Part shown: positions 27,764 through 36,611 of the stretch, in pieces
Layout of the letters: each line of letters starts with the position of its first letter
Numbering within the stretch: the stretch's first letter is position 1
Notes under the pieces: model-generated
Databases searched by the model: none
Told to the model about the DNA's origin: nothing
Seen by the model: the letters and a program-made list of their open reading frames with translations, nothing else
Assembly (NCBI GenBank): GCA_037189585.1
Contig: JBBCJA010000001.1
Location: 310,001-374,000, forward strand
DNA from: JAEXNA01 sp037189585
Lineage (GTDB): Bacteria > Vulcanimicrobiota > Xenobia > Xenobiales > JADMJV01
Length of the DNA: 64,000 nucleotides
Direction of reading: 5' to 3'
Translations under genes and position numbers: made by a program

Positions 27764-28658
27764 CGCGAAGGATCTCCTCTGAGTTTTCCTCTGTCTTGGC
27801 TTTCAGGGGGTCTCCCTTCTGGCGATAGTCTTTGGCTTCACGACGCGCTTTCAGGGGGTCGTCTTTTTTGTTGCCGAGATTGGCCCGGTAGATGGGCGAA
27901 TCCCAGGTTGAAGGTTCGGCGTCCAAGGGGCCTCGCGAGGACGATTCGGGGATGGGCTCGCTTGGAAAGCTTGGCTCTTCCTGTGGAGCGGCGGGCGTGG
28001 TCTTACTCTCGACTCTTAAAAAGCGGTCTGGGGGTAAAGCGTCGAGGAAGGGCTCTTTGGGGAGCGGAATCTCCAAGGTGATAGGGCCTCGATGAAAGGA
28101 AAGGCCCCGCACGAAATAGGTGTGAGCTGTAGCATCAGGCCCTTCGAAGACTTCCAGGGCTCCCTTGGCCAGCAGTAGGTCGCTGGTCCCAGCCTGGCTT
28201 TCTAAAGAGATTCGGCCTCCTCGACTGTCGCGTATGACTTTGAGGTAGTCCGAGCTTCCCACGACATTGGTCACCTTTCCCCCGTAGATGCGAAAAAAGA
28301 TATCCTCGCCGGGCAGCAGCCAACCAATTTCGCGGGGACCGCGTTGGACCCGATATCTCTTCCCCTCAAAGTCGGTGGTCAGCTCGTAGCTGGCTGGACC
28401 CGCTCCGGGACTGAGTTTGGTTCGTAGAGTACCGTCGGGGAAGATGACCGAGACTTCGCCCTCTTTCCAGCGGACTCTGGCTCTTTGCCCCTCGAGCTCC
28501 ACCGTCATCAGCTTCTCCCAGCCGGTGTCGACGCGCTCGCTGATCTTCGCGCGCGGGTCGATCTTGAGGCGGTATTGGGCGGCTGACAAGGTTTCGGCCA
28601 GGATCGGTACAGCGCCGAACCAGAAGATGAGTAAAAGTTGTGAGAGCTTTCGAATCAC
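27750..28658 (-). CDS. secreted protein of unknown function
   Basis: 302 residues with an N-terminal signal peptide (MIRKLSQLLLIFWFGAVPILA) and probable cleavage near residue 21. The body is beta-rich (RYRVQRGPREIGWLLPGEDI), then a Pro/Ser/Glu-rich linker, then a charged C-terminal tail with repeats of KGDPLKAKTEE and DDPLKARREAKDYRQ. No family is recognised. It is convergent with the trehalase and divergent from the histidine kinase. Confidence 0.7.
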   Translation of the reverse strand: MIRKLSQLLLIFWFGAVPILAETLSAAQYRLKIDPRAKISERVDTGWEKLMTVELEGQRARVRWKEGEVSVIFPDGTLRTKLSPGAGPASYELTTDFEGKRYRVQRGPREIGWLLPGEDIFFRIYGGKVTNVVGSSDYLKVIRDSRGGRISLESQAGTSDLLLAKGALEVFEGPDATAHTYFVRGLSFHRGPITLEIPLPKEPFLDALPPDRFLRVESKTTPAAPQEEPSFPSEPIPESSSRGPLDAEPSTWDSPIYRANLGNKKDDPLKARREAKDYRQKGDPLKAKTEENSEEILRVKDY

Positions 28659-28709
28659 GCGCGAGTTCCCCTGAGAGGTATTCGGCTCCAGGCGTCGGAG
28701 AACACTGCC

Positions 28710-30701
28710 TTGTTGCGCTCCTATGCCTTGAAGTCGACCGCGATCATGACATTGATCGACTTGTTTTTCAACTGTGTCGTTCTTTACGTCCTGGGTTCAC
28801 TTCTGCGGCTCTTCCCTGACCATTCCGCCGAGTACCTCAAGACAGCGGGTCTGTTTTATCTGCTCAAGACCGCGTTCTGGTTAGGTTTACGGATACCGCT
28901 GATGCTCCCCATCGACCGCTGGGTGCGGCGGGGAATGCCCTGCGACGACAACGAGCCCGCTTTGATCCGGGCGATCTACTACTTCCCCTTTGATTTCACT
29001 CTTTTCTATGGGGCACTTCTGGGGGCGTTTTACGCCGCTTTGGTTTTTTGGATGGTCTATGGTCCTCTCCGGTTGGGAGAGGAGATTCTGATCCCCGGCC
29101 TGATGTTGGCCGGTTCTATTTGCGCGGGAGCCATAGCGGTCGGGGTTCCGGTCAACTTGATTTTGACGGCCAAATTCTCCGGGCGACTGGCCGAGCGGAA
29201 AGCGTCAGCCTTCCACATGGTCCCGGGCAAACAGCTTTCCTTGGGTGCCAAGATGGCCACCATCGCCTTGGCGCTCGGCTGTGCCCCAAGTCTGCTTCTG
29301 TTTAGCGTCCAGCGATTCATTCAGGACCAGGGTCTGTACGAGGAGGCCGGCCGAACCGCCGCGGCTGTGATGAGGGGGTTGGCTAAGGAAGACCCGTCAA
29401 GGTTTCATCGCTGGGTTCTCTCCGAGCGGGCTAATCCGTTCTTGGTGGAAGACGGACAAGTTCGTTTTTTTGGACCGGTCGCGCCGACTCCGGAGGTTGT
29501 GGTTCTTATCACCGACAGTGTTCCCCAAGGAGCGATTCTTGATCGAGTGGAGAGACAGAATCGCTATGTCATCGCTATGAGGCGACGAGAGGGCGGTAGC
29601 GCGCACGGTGTGCTGGTCGGAGTTCCGGACCCTCCCAATCACTGGCTGGCTATGTCGTTGGTGATCATGTTGGCTTGTTTTTGGCCGCTTTTTACCGCGA
29701 CCTTGTTGGTCCGTACCATCGTGGTGCCGATCTCCTTTGTCGCTTCAACCTTTCATCGCATCATCGGGCGCGGCCGAACCGAGGAGACCGACCGGGTTCC
29801 GATCTTTTACAAAGATGAGGTTGGGCGGTTAGCCTTCAACGCTAACCGAACGATCGATATTCTGACCGAGGCGCGTCAGCAGTTGGAGGTCACGGCCGAG
29901 ACTCTAGCTTTGAAGAACCATGAATTGGAGCAGGCCTATCGAACGAAAGGGGAGTTCCTGGCCAACATGTCCCACGAACTCCGCACCCCTCTCAATGCCA
30001 TCATCGGCTTCTCCAGGCTGACGAGACGAAAGCTCGGCGACACCATCCCGGAACGGCAGCGGCGCAACCTGGACCTGATCGAGCAGTCGGGTGAACAGCT
30101 TCTTTCGCTGGTGAACGACTTGCTCGACTTCGAGAAGATCGAAGCTGGAAAACTGACGGTCCGACAGCAGACGGTCGAACTTGTTCCCTTGCTCGAGGGA
30201 CTGGAGAGCACTCTCGGACCGATGGCGGCCGAGCGCGGTCTACAACTGGTCGTGGAGACCACGAATCTGCCTGAAAGCTTACCGAGTGACAAGGAAAGGT
30301 TAAGACAGATCCTCAGCAACCTGGTGACTAACGCCATCAAGTACAGTGACCATGGAACTGTCAAGATGACGGGTTCTCTGGAAGGAGAGGATGTGGTTTT
30401 CCGAGTCAGCGATCAAGGGATCGGGATGACACCGGAGCAGTTGGAGAAGATCTTCGACCCCTTTCATCAAGTCGACGCCACCGAAACGCGAGAAAGAGGA
30501 GGTGTGGGATTGGGTCTTTCCATCGTTAGCCGCCTGACCGACCTTCTCAAAGGAAGACTTTCGGTCCGCTCGACGCTGGGCGAGGGTTCGGAATTTGAAG
30601 TCAGGTTGCCGCTACGGCCCTTTGAGATACTTTTCGATGGTGGCGAAGAGGACGGTTTCGTCGATCGGCTTGGTGACGTAGTCGTCGAACCCGGAGCGTA
30701 A
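28710..30701 (+). CDS. membrane sensor histidine kinase with antisense-overlapping C-terminal tail
   Basis: 663 residues from TTG 28710; ATG 28746 is an alternative. Several membrane segments (about 10-35, 45-65, 95-120, 130-155, 188-205, 310-340) are followed by a HAMP-like linker. The HisKA domain has FLANMSHELRTPLNAIIGF with His422. The ATPase has N-box QILSNLVTNAIKYSD, then VSDQGIGM and GLGLSIVSRL. The conserved domain ends near residue 633 with SEFEVRLPLRP. The last 30 residues are encoded opposite the end of the response regulator gene at 30612-30992. Confidence 0.9.
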   Translation: MLRSYALKSTAIMTLIDLFFNCVVLYVLGSLLRLFPDHSAEYLKTAGLFYLLKTAFWLGLRIPLMLPIDRWVRRGMPCDDNEPALIRAIYYFPFDFTLFYGALLGAFYAALVFWMVYGPLRLGEEILIPGLMLAGSICAGAIAVGVPVNLILTAKFSGRLAERKASAFHMVPGKQLSLGAKMATIALALGCAPSLLLFSVQRFIQDQGLYEEAGRTAAAVMRGLAKEDPSRFHRWVLSERANPFLVEDGQVRFFGPVAPTPEVVVLITDSVPQGAILDRVERQNRYVIAMRRREGGSAHGVLVGVPDPPNHWLAMSLVIMLACFWPLFTATLLVRTIVVPISFVASTFHRIIGRGRTEETDRVPIFYKDEVGRLAFNANRTIDILTEARQQLEVTAETLALKNHELEQAYRTKGEFLANMSHELRTPLNAIIGFSRLTRRKLGDTIPERQRRNLDLIEQSGEQLLSLVNDLLDFEKIEAGKLTVRQQTVELVPLLEGLESTLGPMAAERGLQLVVETTNLPESLPSDKERLRQILSNLVTNAIKYSDHGTVKMTGSLEGEDVVFRVSDQGIGMTPEQLEKIFDPFHQVDATETRERGGVGLGLSIVSRLTDLLKGRLSVRSTLGEGSEFEVRLPLRPFEILFDGGEEDGFVDRLGDVVVEPGA

Positions 30702-30992
30702 GGCTTTCTCACGATCACCTTTGATCGCGTGGGCGGTCAAAGCCACGATCGGCATGCAGTCTGGACCCAGCGCGGCTCGGGCCTCCTGACAGACTTCCCA
30801 ACCGCTTTTCTTGGGTAGCGAAAGATCTAAAAGTACCAGATCGGGCCGCTCGCTGAGCGTGAGCTCAAGTCCAGAGACGCCGTCTTCGGCGGTAAGTAAA
30901 GTGTAGTCGTCCTCCAGAAGCTGCATGACGAGGTCGAGGTTCACAGGATTGTCTTCCACGATGAGGATGCGCACGTTCAGGGGCGTTCCCAT
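30612..30992 (-). CDS. single-domain response regulator (receiver only)
   Basis: 126 residues. A complete receiver domain: ILIVEDNPVNLDLVMQLLEDD, phosphoacceptor Asp in LVLLDLSLPKKSG, ALTAHAIKG and the conserved Lys in YVTKPID. No output domain. The end of the gene overlaps 90 bp of the convergent histidine kinase, its likely partner. Such receivers act as phosphorelay intermediates or bind partner proteins. Start ATG 30992 begins MGTPLNVRILIVED; a downstream start is possible but the alignment favours this one. Confidence 0.9.
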   Translation of the reverse strand: MGTPLNVRILIVEDNPVNLDLVMQLLEDDYTLLTAEDGVSGLELTLSERPDLVLLDLSLPKKSGWEVCQEARAALGPDCMPIVALTAHAIKGDREKALRSGFDDYVTKPIDETVLFATIEKYLKGP

Positions 30993-31061
30993 CGGTCTGA
31001 GCTTCTCCCTGCCGCCTTTTGACAGGGAAAGCCTGGCTAACTTCCGAACCGCGGGGTCGAT

Positions 31062-32006
31062 ATGATCAGTGTCTCCAACTTATGCAAGCAGTTCGGAGAG
31101 AAAACCGCGATCAAGAATTTGACCTTTGAGGTCGCGGGTGGAGAGATCCTGGGCCTTCTCGGACCGAACGCCGCTGGAAAAACTACCACGATGCGGATCC
31201 TGACCGGATTCTTCCCTCCGACTTCGGGCACCGCGACCATCGCGGGTCTCGACGTGGTCGAGGACACGCTGGAGGTTCGTCGCCAAGTCGGGTATCTGCC
31301 CGAGCACGTGCCGCTTTACTTGGAGATGACTCCGCGGGAGTTCTTGGAGTTCGCGGCCAGAGCCAAGAAGGTGCCTCGTCAACAGCGCAAGGCAGCGGTG
31401 GACAAGGCTTTGGACCGCTGTAACCTGAGCAAGGTTGCTAATCAGTTGATCGGGACGCTGTCGCGAGGCTACCGCCAGCGGGTCGGGCTGGGACAGGCTA
31501 TTATTAATGAACCCAAAGTTCTGATCCTTGATGAGCCCACAGTTGGCCTGGATCCGGCTCAGGTGCGGGACATTCGCACCCTGTTACGCGGAATCGGCCG
31601 AGACTCCACCGTCATCTTGTCCAGTCATATCCTCAGCGAGGTGTCCGCTCTGTGTGGGCGCGTCATCATCATCGCCGGGGGCGAGATCAAGGCGATGGAC
31701 ACCCCGGCCAACCTGACTTCCGCCATGCGGGACGAGGCAAGGTTTTCGGTCAAGGTCCTGGGAGCCCAGGAGAGCGAGGTGGAAAAAGAGCTCTCCGGCC
31801 TCGAGGGGGTGGCCCGGGTGACCCGTTTAGAAGCCGGAGGTTTTGAAGTGGCCGGGGAGGGAGAGGTCAAAGGGGAGGACCTGGGACCCCGACTCGCGCG
31901 AGCGGTGGTGGGCCGCGATTGGGCTCTGCACGAGCTTCGCCCCTTGGCTGCCGGGTTGGAAGAGATCTTTTTGTCACTGGTCAAAGACGAGGTGCCCGCA
32001 GAATGA
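31062..32006 (+). CDS. GldA-like ABC transporter ATP-binding protein
   Basis: 314 residues. ABC motifs: Walker A GPNAAGKTT, signature LSRGYRQRVGLGQ (the LSKGYRQR type of GldA-like proteins), Walker B ILDEPTVGLDP and switch His in SSHIL. A C-terminal domain of about 80 residues follows. It is the first of four overlapping or adjacent genes with permease, GldG-like and DUF4340 proteins. In Bacteroidetes GldA, F and G are linked to gliding motility, but this cassette is widespread in non-gliding bacteria, so the substrate is unknown. Confidence 0.92.
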   Translation: MISVSNLCKQFGEKTAIKNLTFEVAGGEILGLLGPNAAGKTTTMRILTGFFPPTSGTATIAGLDVVEDTLEVRRQVGYLPEHVPLYLEMTPREFLEFAARAKKVPRQQRKAAVDKALDRCNLSKVANQLIGTLSRGYRQRVGLGQAIINEPKVLILDEPTVGLDPAQVRDIRTLLRGIGRDSTVILSSHILSEVSALCGRVIIIAGGEIKAMDTPANLTSAMRDEARFSVKVLGAQESEVEKELSGLEGVARVTRLEAGGFEVAGEGEVKGEDLGPRLARAVVGRDWALHELRPLAAGLEEIFLSLVKDEVPAE

Positions 32007-32761
32007 ACGCGATTTTTCGTCGAGAAGTGGCCGCCTATTTCAACTCGGCGCTGGCCTGGACTCTGATGGCGGTCTTCTTGTTCGTGCTGGGCCAGATGTT
32101 TCTGAACCTGGTCTCGTCTTATGCCCAGTACTCCTTGACGGCAGGGTCCTCGCCTTTCGGCTCGGCTCCGTTGAGTCTGACCGACAGCGTTTTGGTCCGC
32201 GTTTTCTTCTGGGTCGGATTTCTCTTCCTCTTCATGCTTCCGCTCTTAACCATGCGCCTCTTCGCCGAAGAGAGTCGCACGGGAACTCTGGAGATGCTCT
32301 TCACCTATCCGCTGACGGAACTCGACATCGTGCTGGGAAAATTCTTCGCCGCCATGTCGGTGGTCACGGCCATGTTGGGCCTGTCGGCCGGAATGATGAT
32401 CGCCCTGGGTCAACTGGCCACCGTGGAATGGAAGGTGGTGGCCGGCGGCTATCTAGGCTCGTTCCTGGTAGGGGCGGCCTTCGTCTCTTTCGGAATGTGG
32501 GCTTCCAGCATCACTTCCAGCCAACTGGTGGCCTCCGCCATCAGCTACGGTGGCCTGCTCAGTATGTGGCTTGTCGGACTGGTGACACAGAACACTCAAG
32601 AGCTTCGTGACGTTTTCGGCGATCTCTCGGTCTTCGCCCATCTCCAGCAGATGTCGCGGGGAACCCTGACCACCCATCAATTGGTCTATTTTCTGGCCTG
32701 GACCGGACTGTTTCTCTTTTTGACCACGCGGATGCTGGAGAGCCGAAAGGGAAGCGCTTAG
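32003..32761 (+). CDS. ABC-2 type permease (GldF-like)
   Basis: 252 residues from ATG 32003, which overlaps the ATPase stop by ATGA. Six membrane helices are visible, starting WTLMAVFLFVLGQMFLNL and VLVRVFFWVGFLFLFMLPLL. The first cytoplasmic segment LFAEESRTGTLEMLFTYPLTE is the coupling-helix region of ABC-2 permeases (typical of GldF/NosY-like proteins). With the upstream ATPase it forms a transporter. Confidence 0.9.
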   Translation: MNAIFRREVAAYFNSALAWTLMAVFLFVLGQMFLNLVSSYAQYSLTAGSSPFGSAPLSLTDSVLVRVFFWVGFLFLFMLPLLTMRLFAEESRTGTLEMLFTYPLTELDIVLGKFFAAMSVVTAMLGLSAGMMIALGQLATVEWKVVAGGYLGSFLVGAAFVSFGMWASSITSSQLVASAISYGGLLSMWLVGLVTQNTQELRDVFGDLSVFAHLQQMSRGTLTTHQLVYFLAWTGLFLFLTTRMLESRKGSA

Positions 32762-32763
32762 CC

Positions 32764-34221
32764 ATGGACCGACGCCGCAAGCTTTTCTATTCGACTCTAG
32801 CCTCGGTCGTCTTGTCCTTGATGTGCTACCTTCTGGTTTTGGCCGTCTCCAACGACAACCAGAAGAGTTTCGACCTGAGCGCGGACCAACGCTTTTCTTT
32901 TTCGCCCCAGACGGAGAAAGTGGTCACCGGACTGGACTTCCCCGTCAAGGTGTACGTTTTCGCCGACCCGGGCGGCGACCGAAGTCGGATAGAGGACCTG
33001 TTGGAACGGTATCGTCGTCTCAACGGCAAGAATTTTTCCTATGAGATGGTCGACCTCGAACTCAAGCCGAACCTGGCTAAAGACCTGGAGGTCCGAGCCT
33101 ACGGGACCGGCGTTCTCGAGCGAGTGGAGAAAGGAAAGGCCAAGGACGGTAAACCTCGCCGCGAGCGAGTGATGGTCTTCGACGAGGCCAGTATCACTAA
33201 CGCGTTGCTCAAGCTGTCGATCACCGAGACTAAGAAGGTCGGATTCTTGACCGGACACGGAGAGCGCGAGATGGTCGGAAGCGAGAAGGCTTCCGTCTCG
33301 GCTCTGGCCGTGGCCCTGGGTACCGAGGGCTTCACCACCGAGGCGATCAAATTGGGGGAAAGCAAGGCTCTGCCCGAGGACCTCGCCATTCTGGTGATAG
33401 CAGGTCCGACGAACCCCCTGCTGGAGGGTGAGAAAAAGCTTATCGACGACTATCTCAAAAAGGGTGGTAAGTTACTCTTTCTCGCCGATGTCTTCACTCC
33501 CGCCCCTTACGTTGAGTGGCTTAAGGGTTACGGTTTTATTTTGCAAGACAGTATGCTAATCGACAAAAAGTCGGCTCTAGCCGGAGCCGATCCTGTCTTT
33601 ATTTTCGGCGTCACCAACCCGCCGGAACATCCGATCACGCGTGGTTTTAAGGCCTACATTCTAGAAATCCAGGCTCGCCCGGTGGACGTGGGCACGGCCG
33701 AGCCGATCATTGAGTCGGGGGGGAGGCCTGAGCTTCAGTCCTTGATTCGATCCGACGAGAACACCATGGCGGTTCCGTTGGCCGACGTGCTGGGCAAAGG
33801 CGCGGTCTCGGTCACCACCAACACCGAGACAACCGCGGCTCAGTCGCTAGCCGTGGCGGGTCTTTATCCTCGTTCCTCCTCGGCACCGCCCTCACCGACC
33901 CCTAGCGCGACGCCAGGGCAAGCACCGCCCTCGGTCGAGATCTCTTCTCGCATCGTCGTGGTGGGAAATGTCGACGCCTTCAGCAACACCTCTCTTCCTC
34001 AGGCGGCCAATCGCGACTTCATTCTCAACACCATCAACTGGCTAGGCCAGACCGAGAATCAGATCACGGTGCGAACTAAGGACCCGAAGTCTCAGCCTCT
34101 GGTTTTAGAGAAGCAGCAGGAGCGCTGGCTGACCTTTCTTTTTGGCCTGTTGTTGCCGTTTTTGTGCATGCTGACGGGACTTTTAATCTCACAGGGGCGC
34201 CGTCGAGGCACGAAAGAGTGA
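32764..34221 (+). CDS. GldG-like ABC-type auxiliary protein
   Basis: 485 residues with one N-terminal helix (about 10-30) and one C-terminal helix (about 455-477), and a large soluble part between. The N-terminal part FDLSADQRFSFSPQTEKVVTGLD and PVKVYVFAD match GldG/ABC_transp_aux proteins (PF09822 family). A Pro/Ser/Thr-rich stretch lies at about 370-400. It is 2 nt after the permease and its stop overlaps the DUF4340 gene (GTGA). Confidence 0.85.
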   Translation: MDRRRKLFYSTLASVVLSLMCYLLVLAVSNDNQKSFDLSADQRFSFSPQTEKVVTGLDFPVKVYVFADPGGDRSRIEDLLERYRRLNGKNFSYEMVDLELKPNLAKDLEVRAYGTGVLERVEKGKAKDGKPRRERVMVFDEASITNALLKLSITETKKVGFLTGHGEREMVGSEKASVSALAVALGTEGFTTEAIKLGESKALPEDLAILVIAGPTNPLLEGEKKLIDDYLKKGGKLLFLADVFTPAPYVEWLKGYGFILQDSMLIDKKSALAGADPVFIFGVTNPPEHPITRGFKAYILEIQARPVDVGTAEPIIESGGRPELQSLIRSDENTMAVPLADVLGKGAVSVTTNTETTAAQSLAVAGLYPRSSSAPPSPTPSATPGQAPPSVEISSRIVVVGNVDAFSNTSLPQAANRDFILNTINWLGQTENQITVRTKDPKSQPLVLEKQQERWLTFLFGLLLPFLCMLTGLLISQGRRRGTKE

Positions 34222-35609
34222 ATCGCACCCATCTGGTCCTGTTGCTGGCCGTGTTGAGTCTAGCCACTTTCTACGCCTGGAGTAAGGTGCGCAAGCTCGA
34301 CACCGAGCACGCCGAGTACCAGGCGAAACGTTACTTCCCGAAGTTGGAAGAAAAGGAGGTCGAGGCGATCTCGGTCGTCTGCACCGATCCGAAGTTCGCC
34401 TACGTCCTGCGCCGCAACGGCGACCGCTGGTACCTCGACGGTCACCTGGCCAGTCAGGAGAAGTCCCCCCAGTTGGTCGACAGCCTGGTGACGATCACCA
34501 CCGAGCGTGAGATCAAAACGACCTCGGAGCCAGAGGACGACCAGGAATACGGCTTCGACAGCCCCACTTACACTATCAGCCTGACCGGCAACGGAGGTAA
34601 GGAGCTGGGAACGGTGCTGTTGGGCGATCGAACGCCTGGTTCCAATCACTTCTACGGGCGTTGGAAACAGGGCGGAGCGATCGCCACAGTGCCCGCATAC
34701 ATGTTTTCTCCTTTGGAGGAAGAGCCGGAGAAGCTGCGCGAGATGTCGCCTTTTCCGGTGGAAGCCGCCGCCGTGGACCGTTTTGAGTTCCAGACAGCCG
34801 ACGGGATAAAAGCGAAGATGGAGCGTCCCAAAGAGGCCAAGGAGGGGTTCGCCTTCGTGGCTGGAGGAAAGGGCGCGGTGGACGAGACCCGGATCAACGA
34901 CGCGATCTATCTGCTCAAGGATATGAAGGTCGCGAGATTCTTGGCCGAAACGGAGAAGACTGAGCTGGGACCGATGGCGGTGAGCTATCGAGCCCATGAG
35001 TTTGAGTCGGCGGTGGATATCGTGACGGAATTGAACGGCCCTGTGGCGGTTAGCCCCAAACTGCGCTACGGCAGACGCTACCTGACCGACCCCGGCAAGG
35101 GTGAGCCGCGAGAGGGGACGGTGGAACGTTTCGTGATCGATATCCCAAGCGATAGTAAGGCCTTGAGCTTGGCGGTGGAAAAGTTTCAGGATCGGCGCGT
35201 GACTAGGTTGGATGTGGATAAGGTCAAACAGGTCGCTTTGACCACGACCGATTTCTCTCTGACCGCCAAGCGCCTACCCCAAGGGGGGTGGCAGTTTGTC
35301 AAACCGGAAGATCGAGCCGAAGAGGCGAATACGGGCGCTCGCGTGGACAAGCTTTTGTGGGCCTTGCGGGATTTTCGAGTTCAGGACGCGGCAAGTTCTC
35401 CGGAACCCTCCGGCAAGGGCGAATGGAGTTTGAAGTTGAAGATTTCCGAGGGAGACGATCTGGAATTCCGTTTCGGACAGGACAAAACTGGGAAACCCTT
35501 CGTGGGATTTGCGGACAAGTTGTTCTTCTCACAAGAAGACCTGGTCCCGGCTCTCGATGACGCGGTGAAGGCGCTAGCACCCTCTAAGGCCGCCGCCGCA
35601 CCCAAATAG
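34218..35609 (+). CDS. DUF4340 protein associated with the Gld-like ABC cassette
   Basis: 463 residues from GTG 34218, overlapping the upstream stop (GTGA). One N-terminal helix (THLVLLLAVLSLATFYAWS) anchors it, with the rest probably outside. VEAISVVCTDPKFAYVLRRNGDRWYL and repeated beta segments match DUF4340, a family that commonly follows GldG-like genes. The function is unknown. Constant clustering suggests a role with the transporter. Confidence 0.85.
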   Translation: MNRTHLVLLLAVLSLATFYAWSKVRKLDTEHAEYQAKRYFPKLEEKEVEAISVVCTDPKFAYVLRRNGDRWYLDGHLASQEKSPQLVDSLVTITTEREIKTTSEPEDDQEYGFDSPTYTISLTGNGGKELGTVLLGDRTPGSNHFYGRWKQGGAIATVPAYMFSPLEEEPEKLREMSPFPVEAAAVDRFEFQTADGIKAKMERPKEAKEGFAFVAGGKGAVDETRINDAIYLLKDMKVARFLAETEKTELGPMAVSYRAHEFESAVDIVTELNGPVAVSPKLRYGRRYLTDPGKGEPREGTVERFVIDIPSDSKALSLAVEKFQDRRVTRLDVDKVKQVALTTTDFSLTAKRLPQGGWQFVKPEDRAEEANTGARVDKLLWALRDFRVQDAASSPEPSGKGEWSLKLKISEGDDLEFRFGQDKTGKPFVGFADKLFFSQEDLVPALDDAVKALAPSKAAAAPK

Positions 35610-35618
35610 GAGAATCAC

Positions 35619-36602
35619 GTGAATACTGCCCAACAAGCCCGGGTCCTGGTGACGGGGTCGCTCGCCTACGACTTTATCCTGACCTTTCCCGGTCGTTTCC
35701 AAGAGCACATCCTGCCGGACAAGCTGCACATGATCAACGTCTCCTTTTTGGTTGACCGTGTGACGAAACAGCGGGGCGGATGCGCTGGTAACGTGGCCTA
35801 CACTCTGGCGCTCCTAGGAGAGCGTCCTCGGGTCCTTGCCGCCGCGGGGAACGACTTCGCCCCCTACGCGGGATGGCTCAACGATCACGGAATCGACATC
35901 GATCACGTCAAGATTTTTGACCACGAAATGACGGCCACGTGTTTTATCACCACCGACCAGTCCCACAACCAGTTCACCGGCTTCTATCCGGGCGCCATGG
36001 GCCATGCCAAAGAGCTCTCCCTGGAGGCTGCCGCCAACGGAGTCGAGGTCGTGATCGTCAGCCCCGACGATCCCGAGGCCATGAAGCGCCACTGCTCGGC
36101 GGCGCAGAGAGTTCCGGCGAAGTTTATCTATGACCCCTCGTTCCAGGTCATCGCCATGGATGGGGAGTTCCTCTGGGAGGGGGCCAAGGGCGCCTACGCT
36201 CTCATCCTCAATGACTACGAGTTCTCGGTCTTTTTGGAGAAGACGGGTAAGACCATCGAGGAGCTTCATCAGGAGATCGAAGTCCTGGTCGTGACTCTGG
36301 GTGAGAAGGGCAGCCGGATTATGGTTCGAGGAGAGTCCGAGCTGCTGGTCTCGCCGGCTTCCACTGGCGCCGCGGTGGATCCCACCGGATGTGGCGACGC
36401 CTATCGCGGCGGATTCCTGACCGGCTTGGTCAACGGATGCACCTTACAAGAGTGCGGTCAACTTGGAAGCGTGGCCTCGGTTTTTGTGGTCGAACAGTAC
36501 GGCACCCAGAGCCACGCCTACACCATGGCCGAATTCGCCAAGCGCTATCAGGAGACTTACAAGTCTCTGCCCGGTTTCTTGAAAGAGACAATCCCCGCCT
36601 AG
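35619..36602 (+). CDS. PfkB-family carbohydrate/nucleoside kinase
   Basis: 327 residues from GTG 35619. The PfkB signatures are GGCAGNVAYTLALLG (about 50-64) and DPTGCGDAYRGGFLTG (about 252-267), with the catalytic Asp in the latter. The overall sequence resembles bacterial adenosine-kinase-like PfkB proteins, but substrate is not predictable. It lies 9 nt after the DUF4340 gene and 9 nt before the first HTTM gene, within a long plus-strand run. Confidence 0.88.
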   Translation: MNTAQQARVLVTGSLAYDFILTFPGRFQEHILPDKLHMINVSFLVDRVTKQRGGCAGNVAYTLALLGERPRVLAAAGNDFAPYAGWLNDHGIDIDHVKIFDHEMTATCFITTDQSHNQFTGFYPGAMGHAKELSLEAAANGVEVVIVSPDDPEAMKRHCSAAQRVPAKFIYDPSFQVIAMDGEFLWEGAKGAYALILNDYEFSVFLEKTGKTIEELHQEIEVLVVTLGEKGSRIMVRGESELLVSPASTGAAVDPTGCGDAYRGGFLTGLVNGCTLQECGQLGSVASVFVVEQYGTQSHAYTMAEFAKRYQETYKSLPGFLKETIPA

Positions 36603-36611
36603 CGAGATGAT

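Noticed and set aside
31843..32610. 255-codon plus-strand frame
   Set aside because: Out-of-frame with the ABC ATPase and permease, which overlap by ATGA and carry recognised motifs.
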